This document shows positions 5,867 to 12,626 of a DNA stretch of 12,626 nucleotides, piece after piece (position 1 is the first letter of the stretch; each line of letters begins with the position of its first letter). Origin of the DNA: an uncultured bacterium (GTDB lineage Bacteria > Bacillota > Clostridia > Oscillospirales > Oscillospiraceae); assembly GCA_947364395.1 (NCBI GenBank), contig CANASS010000050.1, positions 1 through 12,626 on the forward strand, read 5' to 3'. The position numbers were made by a program, and so were the translations under genes. The notes under the pieces are model-generated. The model ran no database searches. It had not been told where the DNA came from and worked only from the letters and a program-made list of their open reading frames with translations.

Positions 5867-7159
5867 TCAGCGGGCTTCCTCCGCCAGCAGCTTGTCGATG
5901 GACACCAGCTTGACGCAGAGGGTAAAGATCACCATGGCCACCCGCAGGTCCTCCAGGGACGGATAGGTGGGGGCGATCCGGATATTGCTGTCGTGGGGGT
6001 CCCTGCCGTAGGGATAGGTGGCGCCCGCCCCGGTCATCACCACGCCGGCCTTTTTGGCCTTGGCCACAATCTCCTTGGCGCAGCCGTCCAGGGAGTCGAA
6101 AGAGATGAAATAGCCCCCCTTGGGGGTGGTCCACGCGCCGATCTCCAGGCCGCCCAGCTCGCTCTCCAGCGTGTCGATCACCATCTCAAATTTGGGACGG
6201 AGTATGTCCGCGTGCAGGCGCATATGCTCCACCATGCCGTGGATATCGCCGAAGAACCGCACATGGCGCAGCTGGTTCACCTTGTCGTGCCCGATGGTCT
6301 GGATGGACAGCTGCATCTTGATGTCCTCCATATTGTTCGGAGAGGTGGCGATGGCCGCCAGCCCGGAGCCGGGGAAGCTGATCTTGGAGGTGGAGGCAAA
6401 TTTATACACCAGATCCGGGTTGCCCGCCCGCTTGCACTCCGCCAGGATCTCGATCAGGTGATCCTGGTCCCGGTCATACAGATGATGTACGCCGTAGGCG
6501 TTGTCCCAGTAAATGCGGAAGTCCTTGGCGGCCGGCTTGAGCCGGGCGAAGCGTCGGACCGTCTCATCCGAGTAGGAAATCCCCTGGGGGTTGGAGTATT
6601 TGGGGACGCACCAGATCCCCTTGATGGACTCGTCGGAGGCCACCAGCTCCTCCACCAGGTCCATATCCGGGCCGGTGGGGGTCATGGGCACGTTAATCAT
6701 CTCGATGCCAAAATACTGGGTGATGGCAAAGTGGCGGTCATATCCCGGCACGGGGCAGAGGAATTTCACCTTGTCCAGCTTGCACCAGGGCACGCTGCCC
6801 ATCACGCCGTGGGTCATGGAGCGGGAGATGGTGTCGTACATCACATTCAGGCTGGAATTCCCGTAGATGATGATGCTGTCGATGGGGTTTTCCATCATGT
6901 CCCCGATGAGCTCCTTGGCCTCCTTGATCCCGTCCAAAACGCCGTAGTTCCGGCAGTCGGTGCCGTCCTCGCAGGTCAGGTCGTCATTGCTGCTCAGCAC
7001 GTCCATCATGCCCATGGACAGGTCCAGCTGCTCGGTGCAGGGCTTTCCCCGCGCCATGTTCAGGCTCAGCCCTCTCCCCTGGTACTCTTTATATTCGGCC
7101 TTCAGCTGGGCCTTCAGGCTTTTCAGCTCTTCTTTGGTCATTTCCGCGTATGGCTTCAT
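5867..7159 (-). CDS. PLP-dependent aspartate aminotransferase (subgroup Ic-like)
   Basis: A 430-residue fold-type I PLP enzyme resembling the AspT-type aspartate aminotransferases first described from Corynebacterium (sometimes labelled MocR-like aminotransferase domain, without the regulator part). It would exchange amino groups between aspartate and 2-oxoglutarate, but substrate cannot be read from sequence. Key residues: Asn190 in PKYSNPQG, Asp219 and Tyr222 in YWDNAYG, the Schiff-base Lys259 in STSKISFPGSG, and Arg394 in NIRIAP, which binds the substrate carboxylate. The start has AAAGGAG at about 7 nt. It is monocistronic: a near-consensus promoter lies at 7247-7275 and a strong terminator follows the stop. 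Residues 1-30 form a charged helix. Family assignment is firm; the specific reaction is inferred. Confidence 0.88.
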   Translation of the reverse strand: MKPYAEMTKEELKSLKAQLKAEYKEYQGRGLSLNMARGKPCTEQLDLSMGMMDVLSSNDDLTCEDGTDCRNYGVLDGIKEAKELIGDMMENPIDSIIIYGNSSLNVMYDTISRSMTHGVMGSVPWCKLDKVKFLCPVPGYDRHFAITQYFGIEMINVPMTPTGPDMDLVEELVASDESIKGIWCVPKYSNPQGISYSDETVRRFARLKPAAKDFRIYWDNAYGVHHLYDRDQDHLIEILAECKRAGNPDLVYKFASTSKISFPGSGLAAIATSPNNMEDIKMQLSIQTIGHDKVNQLRHVRFFGDIHGMVEHMRLHADILRPKFEMVIDTLESELGGLEIGAWTTPKGGYFISFDSLDGCAKEIVAKAKKAGVVMTGAGATYPYGRDPHDSNIRIAPTYPSLEDLRVAMVIFTLCVKLVSIDKLLAEEAR

Positions 7160-7246
7160 GTTGTTCTCCTTTCAGGCCGGGACGCCGCCGGGCGCTCGCA
7201 GCCGCTGATATTCCCGCCCGCTTCTTACATGCCGGTGAGCGCCATC

Positions 7247-7275
7247 ATCATATCATTTTGCGCAGGGACAGTCAA
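7247..7275 (-). promoter_or_regulatory. Sigma-A promoter of the aminotransferase gene
   Basis: On the minus strand TTGACT (7270-7275), a 17-bp spacer and TATGAT (7247-7252) are close to consensus, giving an RNA start near 7240 and an 80-nt leader. It sits between the end of the spoIVB-like gene and the aminotransferase start. Confidence 0.8.
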
Positions 7276-7337
7276 GCTGGAAGCTGTGCCAAAGCCCTCC
7301 CGCCGGGGCGGGGACGCCGTGGGCATCATGTACTGAC

Positions 7338-8321
7338 TCACACATGTGTCACAGCTCCCACAATCCTTCCGTTCTGCAAAATGGGGCTTCCGCTCATCCC
7401 CTGGACGATGCCGCCGGTGGCGTCCAGCAGCCGCTGGTCGGTCACTTTAATGAGATAGTCCCGGCAGTCGTCGGGGCTCTCGGGAAACACCTTGGCGATC
7501 TCAATGCCGTACTCCTCCACCCGGTCCCCCGACACATTGCACAAAATGGTGGCCGGGCCCGGCTCCACCTCATCCCGGGCCGCTACCTCCACCGGGGCGC
7601 CCTCCACCCAGCCGCTGTCCGCCATCACGCCGAACACGCCGCCGCTGGTGTTGGCGTGGAGCAGACCCAGGGTGGAATCGGTGTCAAACACCCCCTGGAG
7701 CTGGCCCGGGCCGCCGGCCCTGCCCTTCTCCACCCCGGCCACGGTGGCGGGCAGGATGGAGCCGCTGTCCAGAGGCATGAGCAGAGCTGTGTCCACGTCG
7801 TTGATGCCGTGGCCCAGCGCCCCGAAGGCCCCGGTGTCCGGGCAGTAAAAGGTCACCGTGCCGATGCCCGCCATGGAGTCCCTGATCCACGCCCCCAGCT
7901 TGTAGGCCCCGTCCGCCGCGCACAGCGCCGCCGTGGCGGTAAACTGCACCTGCTTGTCGTCCCGGATGGCCCGGATGCTCATGGGCTGGTCCTCCAGCTC
8001 CTGGAGCAGGGCGGACACCTCCTCAATGGTGTCCACCTCGGTGGAGTTGATGTGGGTGATGATGTCCCCCTCCTTCAGCCCGCAGGCCTTGGCCGGGTTC
8101 ACATTGCCCGCGTCGGTGGCGATGTCCGAGGTGCCCACCACCACCACGCCGTCAGAAAAGAGCTTGATGCCCACCGCCCTGCCCACGGGAATCACCGTGG
8201 GCGCGCTGGCGTAAGCCGCCGTCAAGGTGGGCCACATGGTCAACACCAACCCCAGCAGCAGCCCCAGCGCCCTCTGGACCGCCGCCCCCGCAAATGGTCT
8301 GGCTTCTTCATTCAAATCCAT
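7338..8321 (-). CDS. spoIVB: SpoIVB-like S55 serine peptidase, C-terminally short
   Basis: A 327-residue SpoIVB-family peptidase. In Bacillus, SpoIVB is secreted by the forespore and cuts SpoIVFA to trigger sigma-K activation in the mother cell. Here a hydrophobic membrane/signal segment (about 15-39) is followed by a PDZ domain (about 45-130, KACGLKEGDIITHINS) and the S55 peptidase domain. The catalytic triad by family alignment is His171 (GALGHGI), Asp295 (VTDQ) and Ser310 (GMSGSP). The protein stops right after GRIVGAVTHV, where relatives continue about 25 residues (typically N-D-P...G-Y-G). The next stop lies in a palindrome, ACACATGTGT (7340-7349). Neither other frame restores the missing motif. 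The gene is next to an aminotransferase, not recN or spo0A, so it may be a second copy. The ribosome-binding site is modest (AGGCGG). Family certain; activity uncertain. Confidence 0.87.
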   Translation of the reverse strand: MDLNEEARPFAGAAVQRALGLLLGLVLTMWPTLTAAYASAPTVIPVGRAVGIKLFSDGVVVVGTSDIATDAGNVNPAKACGLKEGDIITHINSTEVDTIEEVSALLQELEDQPMSIRAIRDDKQVQFTATAALCAADGAYKLGAWIRDSMAGIGTVTFYCPDTGAFGALGHGINDVDTALLMPLDSGSILPATVAGVEKGRAGGPGQLQGVFDTDSTLGLLHANTSGGVFGVMADSGWVEGAPVEVAARDEVEPGPATILCNVSGDRVEEYGIEIAKVFPESPDDCRDYLIKVTDQRLLDATGGIVQGMSGSPILQNGRIVGAVTHV

Positions 8322-8467
8322 TCACCGCCTTTTGTTTGTGCGCGGCCGCCCGGCGGCTCCGCTCCCCAGAGAACGCATCCGCCCTTGGCCGCGCCTTTTT
8401 TGAAACCGGCGGGCACCCCGGCGCGTGTGAAGCGTTTCTTCCGCAAACGCCGTAACGCCCGCCCTCT

Positions 8468-8494
8468 TAATATGGCGGCGGGAACGGATTTTCA
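8468..8494 (-). promoter_or_regulatory. Possible forespore-type promoter of spoIVB
   Basis: On the minus strand CATATTA (8468-8474) fits the sigma-F/sigma-G -10 pattern CATNNTA. TGAAAA (8489-8494) resembles the sigma-G -35, but the spacer is 14 bp where 17-18 is usual. In Bacillus spoIVB is forespore-expressed. The rest of the 376-bp gap (8322-8697) has no convincing gene; it holds a GC-rich leader with GGCGCGGCC-type dyads (8340-8395) and an isolated TTGACA (8609-8614) lacking a -10 at the right distance. Confidence 0.3.
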
Positions 8495-8697
8495 CCGTGG
8501 GAAAGTCAGGCGGGTTTGACAGGGAGAAAACGGACTGGGCTGAAAAGAGCGGCCTTTCCCCTTTTATGCTGGAAAAATTCAGAGGAACGGGATAAGATTG
8601 GATCAAATTTGACAAAGGGTGCGAAAAAATCCCAGCGGGAACAAACATAGTCTGCCCAGGACCGCGCATACCTTATAGAAAAAAGCGAGGTGCGACT

Positions 8698-9222
8698 ATG
8701 GAAAAATCGACCAAAAAAATGCTGTTTCTCTACCTGGCCGCCGCCGCTCTGGGGACGGTCCTCCACTTCCTCTTCACCTGGCTTCCCAGCCCGGCCACCG
8801 CCCTGATTTCCCCGGTGCGGGAGAGCGTCTGGGAGCACGTCAAGCTGCTCTACTTCCCCCTGCTGGGGGCGGCGCTGCTGCTGGGCCGGGGCGGAAAGGG
8901 GACTGGGCGCACCCCCTGGCTGCTGAGCCTGCTGGCGGTCTGCGCCGTCCTGGTGGGCACGGGCTGGCTCTACCACATCGTCCTCCGGGGGGAGAGCCTG
9001 TACGTGGATCTGGCCCTGTATTTCCTGCTGCTGGCGGTGGGATTTCTGCTGCCCCGGGTGCTGTGGCCGCTGTGCGAGTGGCCGGGGACGGAAAAAGCAG
9101 CCCTCCTCCTCACCGCCCTGCTGGGGGCGCTCATCGTGTGGTTCACCTTCTTCCCCCCGGACACGGCCCTGTTCGCCGATTTGGGCGGCGCGGTGCGGAC
9201 CTTTCTGACTCTCCCGGTATAG
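8698..9222 (+). CDS. DUF6512-like integral membrane protein
   Basis: A 174-residue, very hydrophobic protein with about five membrane helices (roughly 8-28, 48-64, 74-96, 102-121, 134-152). The loop after helix 1 carries SPVRESVWEHVKLLYFP (38-54), a motif I associate with the DUF6512 family of small clostridial membrane proteins; PPDTALFAD (153-161) near the C-terminus also fits. Function is unknown for the family as far as I know. The start has GAGGTG at about 5 nt. The gene ends TAG at 9220-9222 and the convergent proA stop begins at the next base, so no terminator separates them. Promoter unclear. Confident as a gene and as a membrane protein; family name from memory. Confidence 0.82.
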   Translation: MEKSTKKMLFLYLAAAALGTVLHFLFTWLPSPATALISPVRESVWEHVKLLYFPLLGAALLLGRGGKGTGRTPWLLSLLAVCAVLVGTGWLYHIVLRGESLYVDLALYFLLLAVGFLLPRVLWPLCEWPGTEKAALLLTALLGALIVWFTFFPPDTALFADLGGAVRTFLTLPV

Positions 9223-10479
9223 CTACCGCACCTGCCCCGTCCCCCGGATAACATACTTGTAGGTGCACAGCTCCTCCAACCCCATGGGACCCCGGGCGTG
9301 GAGCCGCTGGGTGGATATGCCCATCTCGCACCCCAGTCCGAACACGCCTCCATCTGTGAACCGGGTGGAGGCGTTCCAGTACACGGCGGCGGAGTCCACC
9401 AGGGCAGTGAAGCGGCGGGCGGCCTCCTCATTGGCGGTGACGACGGCCTCGGAGTGGCCGGTGGAGTGGGCGGCGATGTGGGCGGCGGCGGAGTCCACCC
9501 CGTCCACCACCTTGACCGCCAGGATATAGTCCAAAAATTCCGTATCAAAGCCGTCGGAACCGGCGGGGGTCCCAGGGATGATGGCCGCGGCGGATTCGTC
9601 CAGCCGCAGCTCCACCGGGGGCAGGCCCCGGGCGGTCCGCTGCTCCACCAGCAGCTCCCTCAGCCGGGGCAGGAATTGGACGGCGATATCCCGGTGCACC
9701 AGACACACCTCGGCGGCGTTGCACACGCTGGGCCGGGAGCACTTGGCGTTCTCCATGATGCGCAGCGCCATGTCCAGGTCCGCGTCCCTGTCCACGTAGA
9801 CGTGGCAGATGCCGGTGCCGGTCTCGATGACGGGAACGGTGGCGTTGTCCACGCAGGCCCGGATGAGCCCCGCCCCGCCTCTGGGTATGAGCAGATCCAC
9901 CAGCCCCGAGGCGGTCATCAGCTCGTTGGCGGACTGCCGGGTGGTGTCCTCCACCAGCCCCAGGGCGTCCTGGGGCAGTCCGGCGGCGGACAGGCCCTCC
10001 CGCAGGGCGTCCACGATGGCGGCGGCGGAGCGGTGGGCCTCCTTGCCGCAGCGCAGCACACAGGCGGAGCCCGCCTTCAGCGCCAGCGCCGCCGCGTCGG
10101 AGGTGACGTTGGGGCGGCTCTCGTAAATGATGGCCACAACCCCCATGGGCACGGCGGTCTTTTCAATGACCAGCCCGTTGGGCCGCTCCTCCCGGCGGAG
10201 CACCCGCCCCACCGGGTCGGGGAGGTCGGCCACCTCCCGCACGCCGTCCGCCATGCCCTTGATACGGCCCTGGTCCAGGGCCAGCCGGTCCAGCATTACG
10301 CCGGACACCGTGCCCCTGGCCGCCGCCAGGTCCAGGGCGTTGGCCTCCAAAATGGCGGAGGCCCGGGCCACCAGCCCCTCCGCCATGGCCGCCAGCGCCC
10401 GGTTTTTCACCTCCGTCCCCGCCAGGGCCATTGCTCCCTTGGCGGCCTTGGCCCGCCGTAACAGCTCCAAAGTGGTCAT
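9223..10479 (-). CDS. proA: Glutamate-5-semialdehyde dehydrogenase (gamma-glutamyl phosphate reductase)
   Basis: A 418-residue ProA, the second enzyme of proline synthesis: NADPH-dependent reduction of glutamyl-5-phosphate to glutamate-5-semialdehyde in the cytoplasm. It belongs to the aldehyde dehydrogenase superfamily. The catalytic Cys253 lies in RPSVCNAAE; other family signatures are AIIYESRPNVTSDAAAL (117-133), KAGSACVLRCGKEA (135-148), IPRGGAGLIR (198-207) and ETGTGICHVYVD (219-230). Length matches the family's ~415. The ATG overlaps the proB stop as ATGA, so the two are translationally coupled, which fits the known handover of unstable glutamyl phosphate. The downstream end abuts the convergent membrane-protein gene with no spacer. 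proC is not present in the window. Confidence 0.97.
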   Translation of the reverse strand: MTTLELLRRAKAAKGAMALAGTEVKNRALAAMAEGLVARASAILEANALDLAAARGTVSGVMLDRLALDQGRIKGMADGVREVADLPDPVGRVLRREERPNGLVIEKTAVPMGVVAIIYESRPNVTSDAAALALKAGSACVLRCGKEAHRSAAAIVDALREGLSAAGLPQDALGLVEDTTRQSANELMTASGLVDLLIPRGGAGLIRACVDNATVPVIETGTGICHVYVDRDADLDMALRIMENAKCSRPSVCNAAEVCLVHRDIAVQFLPRLRELLVEQRTARGLPPVELRLDESAAAIIPGTPAGSDGFDTEFLDYILAVKVVDGVDSAAAHIAAHSTGHSEAVVTANEEAARRFTALVDSAAVYWNASTRFTDGGVFGLGCEMGISTQRLHARGPMGLEELCTYKYVIRGTGQVR

Positions 10480-11264
10480 GCGTCCTCTCTCCTTCCAATG
10501 AACCGGGTGCCGGTGTGGCGGCCCTCCGCGATGTCATAGAGCAGCTGGGGCTTCCGGCCGTTGGCGATGACCATATCGCAGCCGCAGCCCATGGCGATCT
10601 CCGCCGCCTTCAGCTTGGTGGCCATTCCGCCGGTGCCCAGGGCGGAGCCGGGCGCCCCCGCCAGCGCCCGCAGCTGGGGGGTGATTTCCCGCACCTGGGG
10701 AATGAGGGCGGCGTGGGCGTCCCTTCGGGGGTCGGCGGTGTACAGGCCGTCGATGTCGCTGAGCAGAATCAGCAGGTCCGCCCCCACGCACTGGGCCACG
10801 ATGGCGGACAGGGTGTCGTTCTCCCCGATGGTGGTGGCCACCCCCACCTCGTCGGTGGCCACCGCGTCGTTCTCGTTGACCACAGGCAAAACCCCCAGCT
10901 CCAGCAGGCGGTTGACGGCGTTCTCAAAATTCTGCCGCCGCTGGGGGTAGTTCACGTCCTCCGCCGTCAGCAGCAGCTGGGCCACAGTGTGGCTGTAGGC
11001 CCCGAACAGCTTGTCGTAGGTGTACATCAGCTCACACTGGCCCACAGCGGCGGCGGCCTGCTTTGTGGGCATATCCGCCGGACGGCCGGGCAGGTTCAGT
11101 TTCCCCACCCCCATGCCGATGGCCCCGGAGGACACCAGCACCAGCTGATGCCCTCCATTTTTCAAATCCGACAGCACCTTCACCAGCTCCTCCACCCGGC
11201 GGATATTCAGCCGCCCGGTGGGATGGGCCAGGGTGGAGGTGCCCACTTTTATCACAATCTTCAC
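10476..11264 (-). CDS. proB: Glutamate 5-kinase, short form without PUA domain
   Basis: A 262-residue ProB that phosphorylates glutamate to glutamyl-5-phosphate, the committed and normally proline-inhibited step of proline synthesis. The amino acid kinase fold is complete: IKVGTSTL (5-12), VSSGAIGMG (44-52), PVVNENDAV (127-135), GENDTLSA (147-154), LLSDIDGLYTADP (167-179) and GTGGMATKLKAA (210-221). The C-terminal PUA domain of the ~367-residue E. coli enzyme is absent, as in other short-form ProBs. The start is a GTG at 11262-11264 with AGGAGGA about 7 nt upstream. It leads the proBA operon from the promoter at 11296-11304 and overlaps proA by 4 nt. No T-box or other riboswitch is visible in the short leader. 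Confidence 0.97.
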   Translation of the reverse strand: MKIVIKVGTSTLAHPTGRLNIRRVEELVKVLSDLKNGGHQLVLVSSGAIGMGVGKLNLPGRPADMPTKQAAAAVGQCELMYTYDKLFGAYSHTVAQLLLTAEDVNYPQRRQNFENAVNRLLELGVLPVVNENDAVATDEVGVATTIGENDTLSAIVAQCVGADLLILLSDIDGLYTADPRRDAHAALIPQVREITPQLRALAGAPGSALGTGGMATKLKAAEIAMGCGCDMVIANGRKPQLLYDIAEGRHTGTRFIGRREDA

Positions 11265-11295
11265 AGCCCTCTCCTCCTTCTCCCTTAGTTGGGCT

Positions 11296-11304
11296 ATTAT
11301 ACCA
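11296..11304 (-). promoter_or_regulatory. Extended -10 promoter of proBA
   Basis: The minus strand reads TGGTATAAT, a perfect -10 with the TGn extension; the -35 region is T-rich but poor (about 3 of 6). A small dyad, CGCT-TT-AGCG (11305-11314), lies in the spacer and could be a regulator site. The leader to the GTG start is about 25 nt. Confidence 0.65.
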
Positions 11305-11369
11305 CGCTAAAGCGAAAAAGAAAAGCCCCTGAAATGGTCTGCGTTCTACGGTTATTTTGTTCAGCCCAT

Positions 11370-11396
11370 TAACAAGGGCAAAACATCTGCCGATAT
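11370..11396 (+). promoter_or_regulatory. Sigma-D (flagellar sigma-28) promoter
   Basis: TAAC (11370-11373), a 15-bp spacer and GCCGATAT (11389-11396) match the Bacillus sigma-D consensus TAAA-N15-GCCGATAT at 3 of 4 and 8 of 8 positions. It lies 38 nt before the next start codon. No sigma-A promoter is evident in its place. Confidence 0.65.
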
Positions 11397-11433
11397 ATTC
11401 CACAGAGTAATAAAATGGAAAGGAGCGGCGAAC

Positions 11434-12003
11434 ATGGAGCTGCGCAGTACCAGGGAGCTGCGGCGCAACGCCCAGCTTGACAAAACGATGGGCAGGAAGG
11501 CGGAGGCCCAGACGGCCCCCGCCAAGGCCCAGACCACCCAGCCCAGGGAGCCCGCTGACAAGCTGTCCTTGTCCAGGCAGGCGCTGGCCTATGTGGAGGA
11601 GCAGAGCCGTCAGGCCTGGAACCCGGAGGAGGGCCAGGGCAAAAAGGACAGCCTGATCCAGGGGTACCTGGACGCCATGGAGACCCAGAAAAAGCAGCTG
11701 GACTCCATGGAAGACAAGCTGGACATGATGAACAAGTGCCAGAAGATCGCCGCCGCCATCATGCGGGGAGACCGGGTGCCGCCGGAGGACCTGCGGTATC
11801 TGATGGAGCACGACAAGGAGGGTTACAAGCTGGCCATGGCCCTGCGCCAGGAGAAGAAAGACCCCAAGAAGGTGGAGAGCGTGCTGGACGAGGAGGACAA
11901 AAACGGCGGCAGAACAGAGGAGGCCAGCGGCGGGGAGGCCCCGTCCGTGGAGGGGGGCGGAGGCGCGGAGAGCGGCGGGGACCCGTCCGCTTCGGCGGAA
12001 TGA
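11434..12003 (+). CDS. Unknown 189-aa protein, sigma-D unit gene 1
   Basis: I do not recognise a named family. The N-terminal 40 residues are basic and disordered-looking (Ala, Lys, Gln rich). Next comes ADKLSLSRQALAYVEEQ (41-57), resembling the DKVEISxxAKE-type segment of FlgM and some other flagellar proteins. Residues 70-152 look helical and partly coiled-coil, with KKQLDSMEDKLDMMNKCQKIAAAIMRGDRVPPEDLRYLMEHD as a compact charged core, and the tail is a low-complexity Gly/Glu/Ser stretch. There is no signal peptide or membrane segment, so it should be cytoplasmic. AAAGGAG lies 8 nt before the ATG. A sigma-D-type promoter precedes it and a second unknown gene follows after 40 nt, so both are probably co-expressed with motility genes. 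Function unknown. Confidence 0.85.
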   Translation: MELRSTRELRRNAQLDKTMGRKAEAQTAPAKAQTTQPREPADKLSLSRQALAYVEEQSRQAWNPEEGQGKKDSLIQGYLDAMETQKKQLDSMEDKLDMMNKCQKIAAAIMRGDRVPPEDLRYLMEHDKEGYKLAMALRQEKKDPKKVESVLDEEDKNGGRTEEASGGEAPSVEGGGGAESGGDPSASAE

Positions 12004-12043
12004 AGCCGACTGGTCAATACAACCAACGAGGAGTGTACGGCAT

Positions 12044-12574
12044 ATGAGCGTTACATTTGACCCCAACCGCCCCAGCCCCGACCAGATTTCCCCATTGCGG
12101 ACCGGACGGTTCGCCACCTCCGAGGAAAAGGCGGCGCGGGAGGCCGCGAAAGCAGAAGGAAAAGAACCCCGGGACAAAATCGAGATTTCCCAGGAGGGCC
12201 GGGACGCCGTCTCCGAAACCCCGCCCCAAGGCGGCGAAACGTGCTGGGAAGAACAGATGAAAAAAATTGACGCATGGCTGGGCAGCATGACGAAAGACGA
12301 CTTTATGGGCCTGATGCGAGAGCAGTTGGGCGAACCCAAGCAGTTGGAAATTAACTGGTCCGCTGCGGTAGACCCGGACCATACGATTTATATCAAAACC
12401 TATATGGATTCACTCGTCTCTCAGTGCAAAGAAGTGCAAGGTATTATTGAGGATTACTATTCCGATGCCTATCAAGAGGCGATGCGTGACCCCGAACCGC
12501 TGAGTTTTCTTTCCTCGAAATATCTTTGGTCCGGGTCCAAAATCTTTGACAGCAGCATGTCAACGCCAATCTGA
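12044..12574 (+). CDS. Unknown 176-aa protein, sigma-D unit gene 2
   Basis: No family recognised. After a Pro-rich start (FDPNRPSPDQISPLRTGRF) comes PRDKIEISQEGRDAVSE (42-58), close to the FlgM-type motif and to the equivalent part of the preceding gene. A helical region follows (WEEQMKKIDAWLGSM, 68-82). The C-terminal half is aromatic-rich, with a YIKTYMDSLVSQCKEV helix (117-131), an EDYYSDAYQEA segment (136-146) and a final KYLWSGSKIFDSSMS (159-173). No signal peptide or membrane helix is seen. The ribosome-binding site is GAGGAG with a rather long spacer of about 10 nt. Codons are G/C-ended up to about 12340 and then clearly more A/T-ended, unlike the neighbours. It follows gene 1 by 40 nt without a terminator and shares its promoter. 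Confidence 0.8.
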   Translation: MSVTFDPNRPSPDQISPLRTGRFATSEEKAAREAAKAEGKEPRDKIEISQEGRDAVSETPPQGGETCWEEQMKKIDAWLGSMTKDDFMGLMREQLGEPKQLEINWSAAVDPDHTIYIKTYMDSLVSQCKEVQGIIEDYYSDAYQEAMRDPEPLSFLSSKYLWSGSKIFDSSMSTPI

Positions 12575-12626
12575 AATTGTAAGAAAACGCCGAAGAAATT
12601 TTGTCATTTTTTGGCGGAGGGGGGTA
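12575..12626 (+). other. Window-end spacer with Shine-Dalgarno-like run
   Basis: The last 52 bases are AT-rich and hold a weak dyad, CGCC...GGCG, with a T-run inside its loop, so not a convincing terminator. GGCGGAGGGGGG near the edge looks like a ribosome-binding site, suggesting the unit continues into a further plus-strand gene outside the window. Confidence 0.35.

Noticed and set aside
5993..7336. 447-codon open frame antisense to the aminotransferase
   Set aside because: Composition shadow of the GC-rich aminotransferase gene; no domain motifs.
8396..8401. Plus-strand terminator (GGCCGCGCC then TTTTTT)
   Set aside because: The stem partner is about 40 nt away and no plus-strand gene lies upstream; more likely part of the spoIVB leader.
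7344..8519. 391-codon plus-strand frame across spoIVB
   Set aside because: Antisense to a clear peptidase with intact catalytic motifs; Arg/His/Pro-rich shadow.
8322..8669. 115-codon minus-strand frame upstream of spoIVB
   Set aside because: Basic low-quality composition, no ribosome-binding site, and it spans the likely spoIVB leader and promoter.
11265..11433. T-box or proline riboswitch controlling proBA
   Set aside because: The leader from the -10 to the GTG is only about 25 nt, with no T-box core or specifier structure.

Overview
The window looks like a chromosomal segment of a spore-forming, GC-rich member of the Clostridia, probably Oscillospirales (Flavonifractor/Oscillibacter-like). 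The grounds are protein style, strong Shine-Dalgarno sequences, a SpoIVB-type sporulation protease and classic sigma-A promoters. Assignment below order level is not possible from sequence alone.

Left third (1-3357) is accessory DNA. It holds a 5'-truncated surface-protein gene with Cna-B/SpaA-like domains (1-470). A 258-bp near-perfect foldback element with matching 10-bp ends (471-728) follows; it resembles a MITE and may derive from an IS21-like element. Next comes a minus-strand partition operon: a 126-aa unknown, ParA, then ParB starting at TTG. Two related inverted-repeat sites precede the 126-aa gene and parA. A 310-bp non-coding stretch carries five copies of ATTAGCAA, two of them forming a palindrome. 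This resembles the maintenance end of an integrative element, and the next feature is a tRNA-Arg gene whose 3' end faces it. No integrase is visible, so the attachment site is an inference.

The tRNA block (3317-3815) is unusual. An intact tRNA-Arg(CCU) is preceded by three degenerate tRNA-like units. A strong promoter at 3787-3815 reads towards all four units, and a 15-bp-stem terminator closes the block.

The core region (3816-11320) holds typA/bipA (+), an aspartate-aminotransferase-like PLP enzyme (-), a spoIVB-like gene (-) whose product ends abruptly before the family's usual C-terminus, a DUF6512-like membrane protein (+), and the proline operon proB-proA (-). proA and the membrane protein gene meet stop codon to stop codon. 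typA, aminotransferase and proB each have a readable promoter.

The right end (11370-12626) carries two unknown plus-strand genes behind a sequence matching the sigma-D (sigma-28, flagellar) consensus. Both products contain a short 'DK-x-x-x-S' segment like the N-terminal part of FlgM-type proteins. This looks like an undescribed motility-linked transcription unit. The 3' part of the second gene is clearly richer in A+T than its surroundings.
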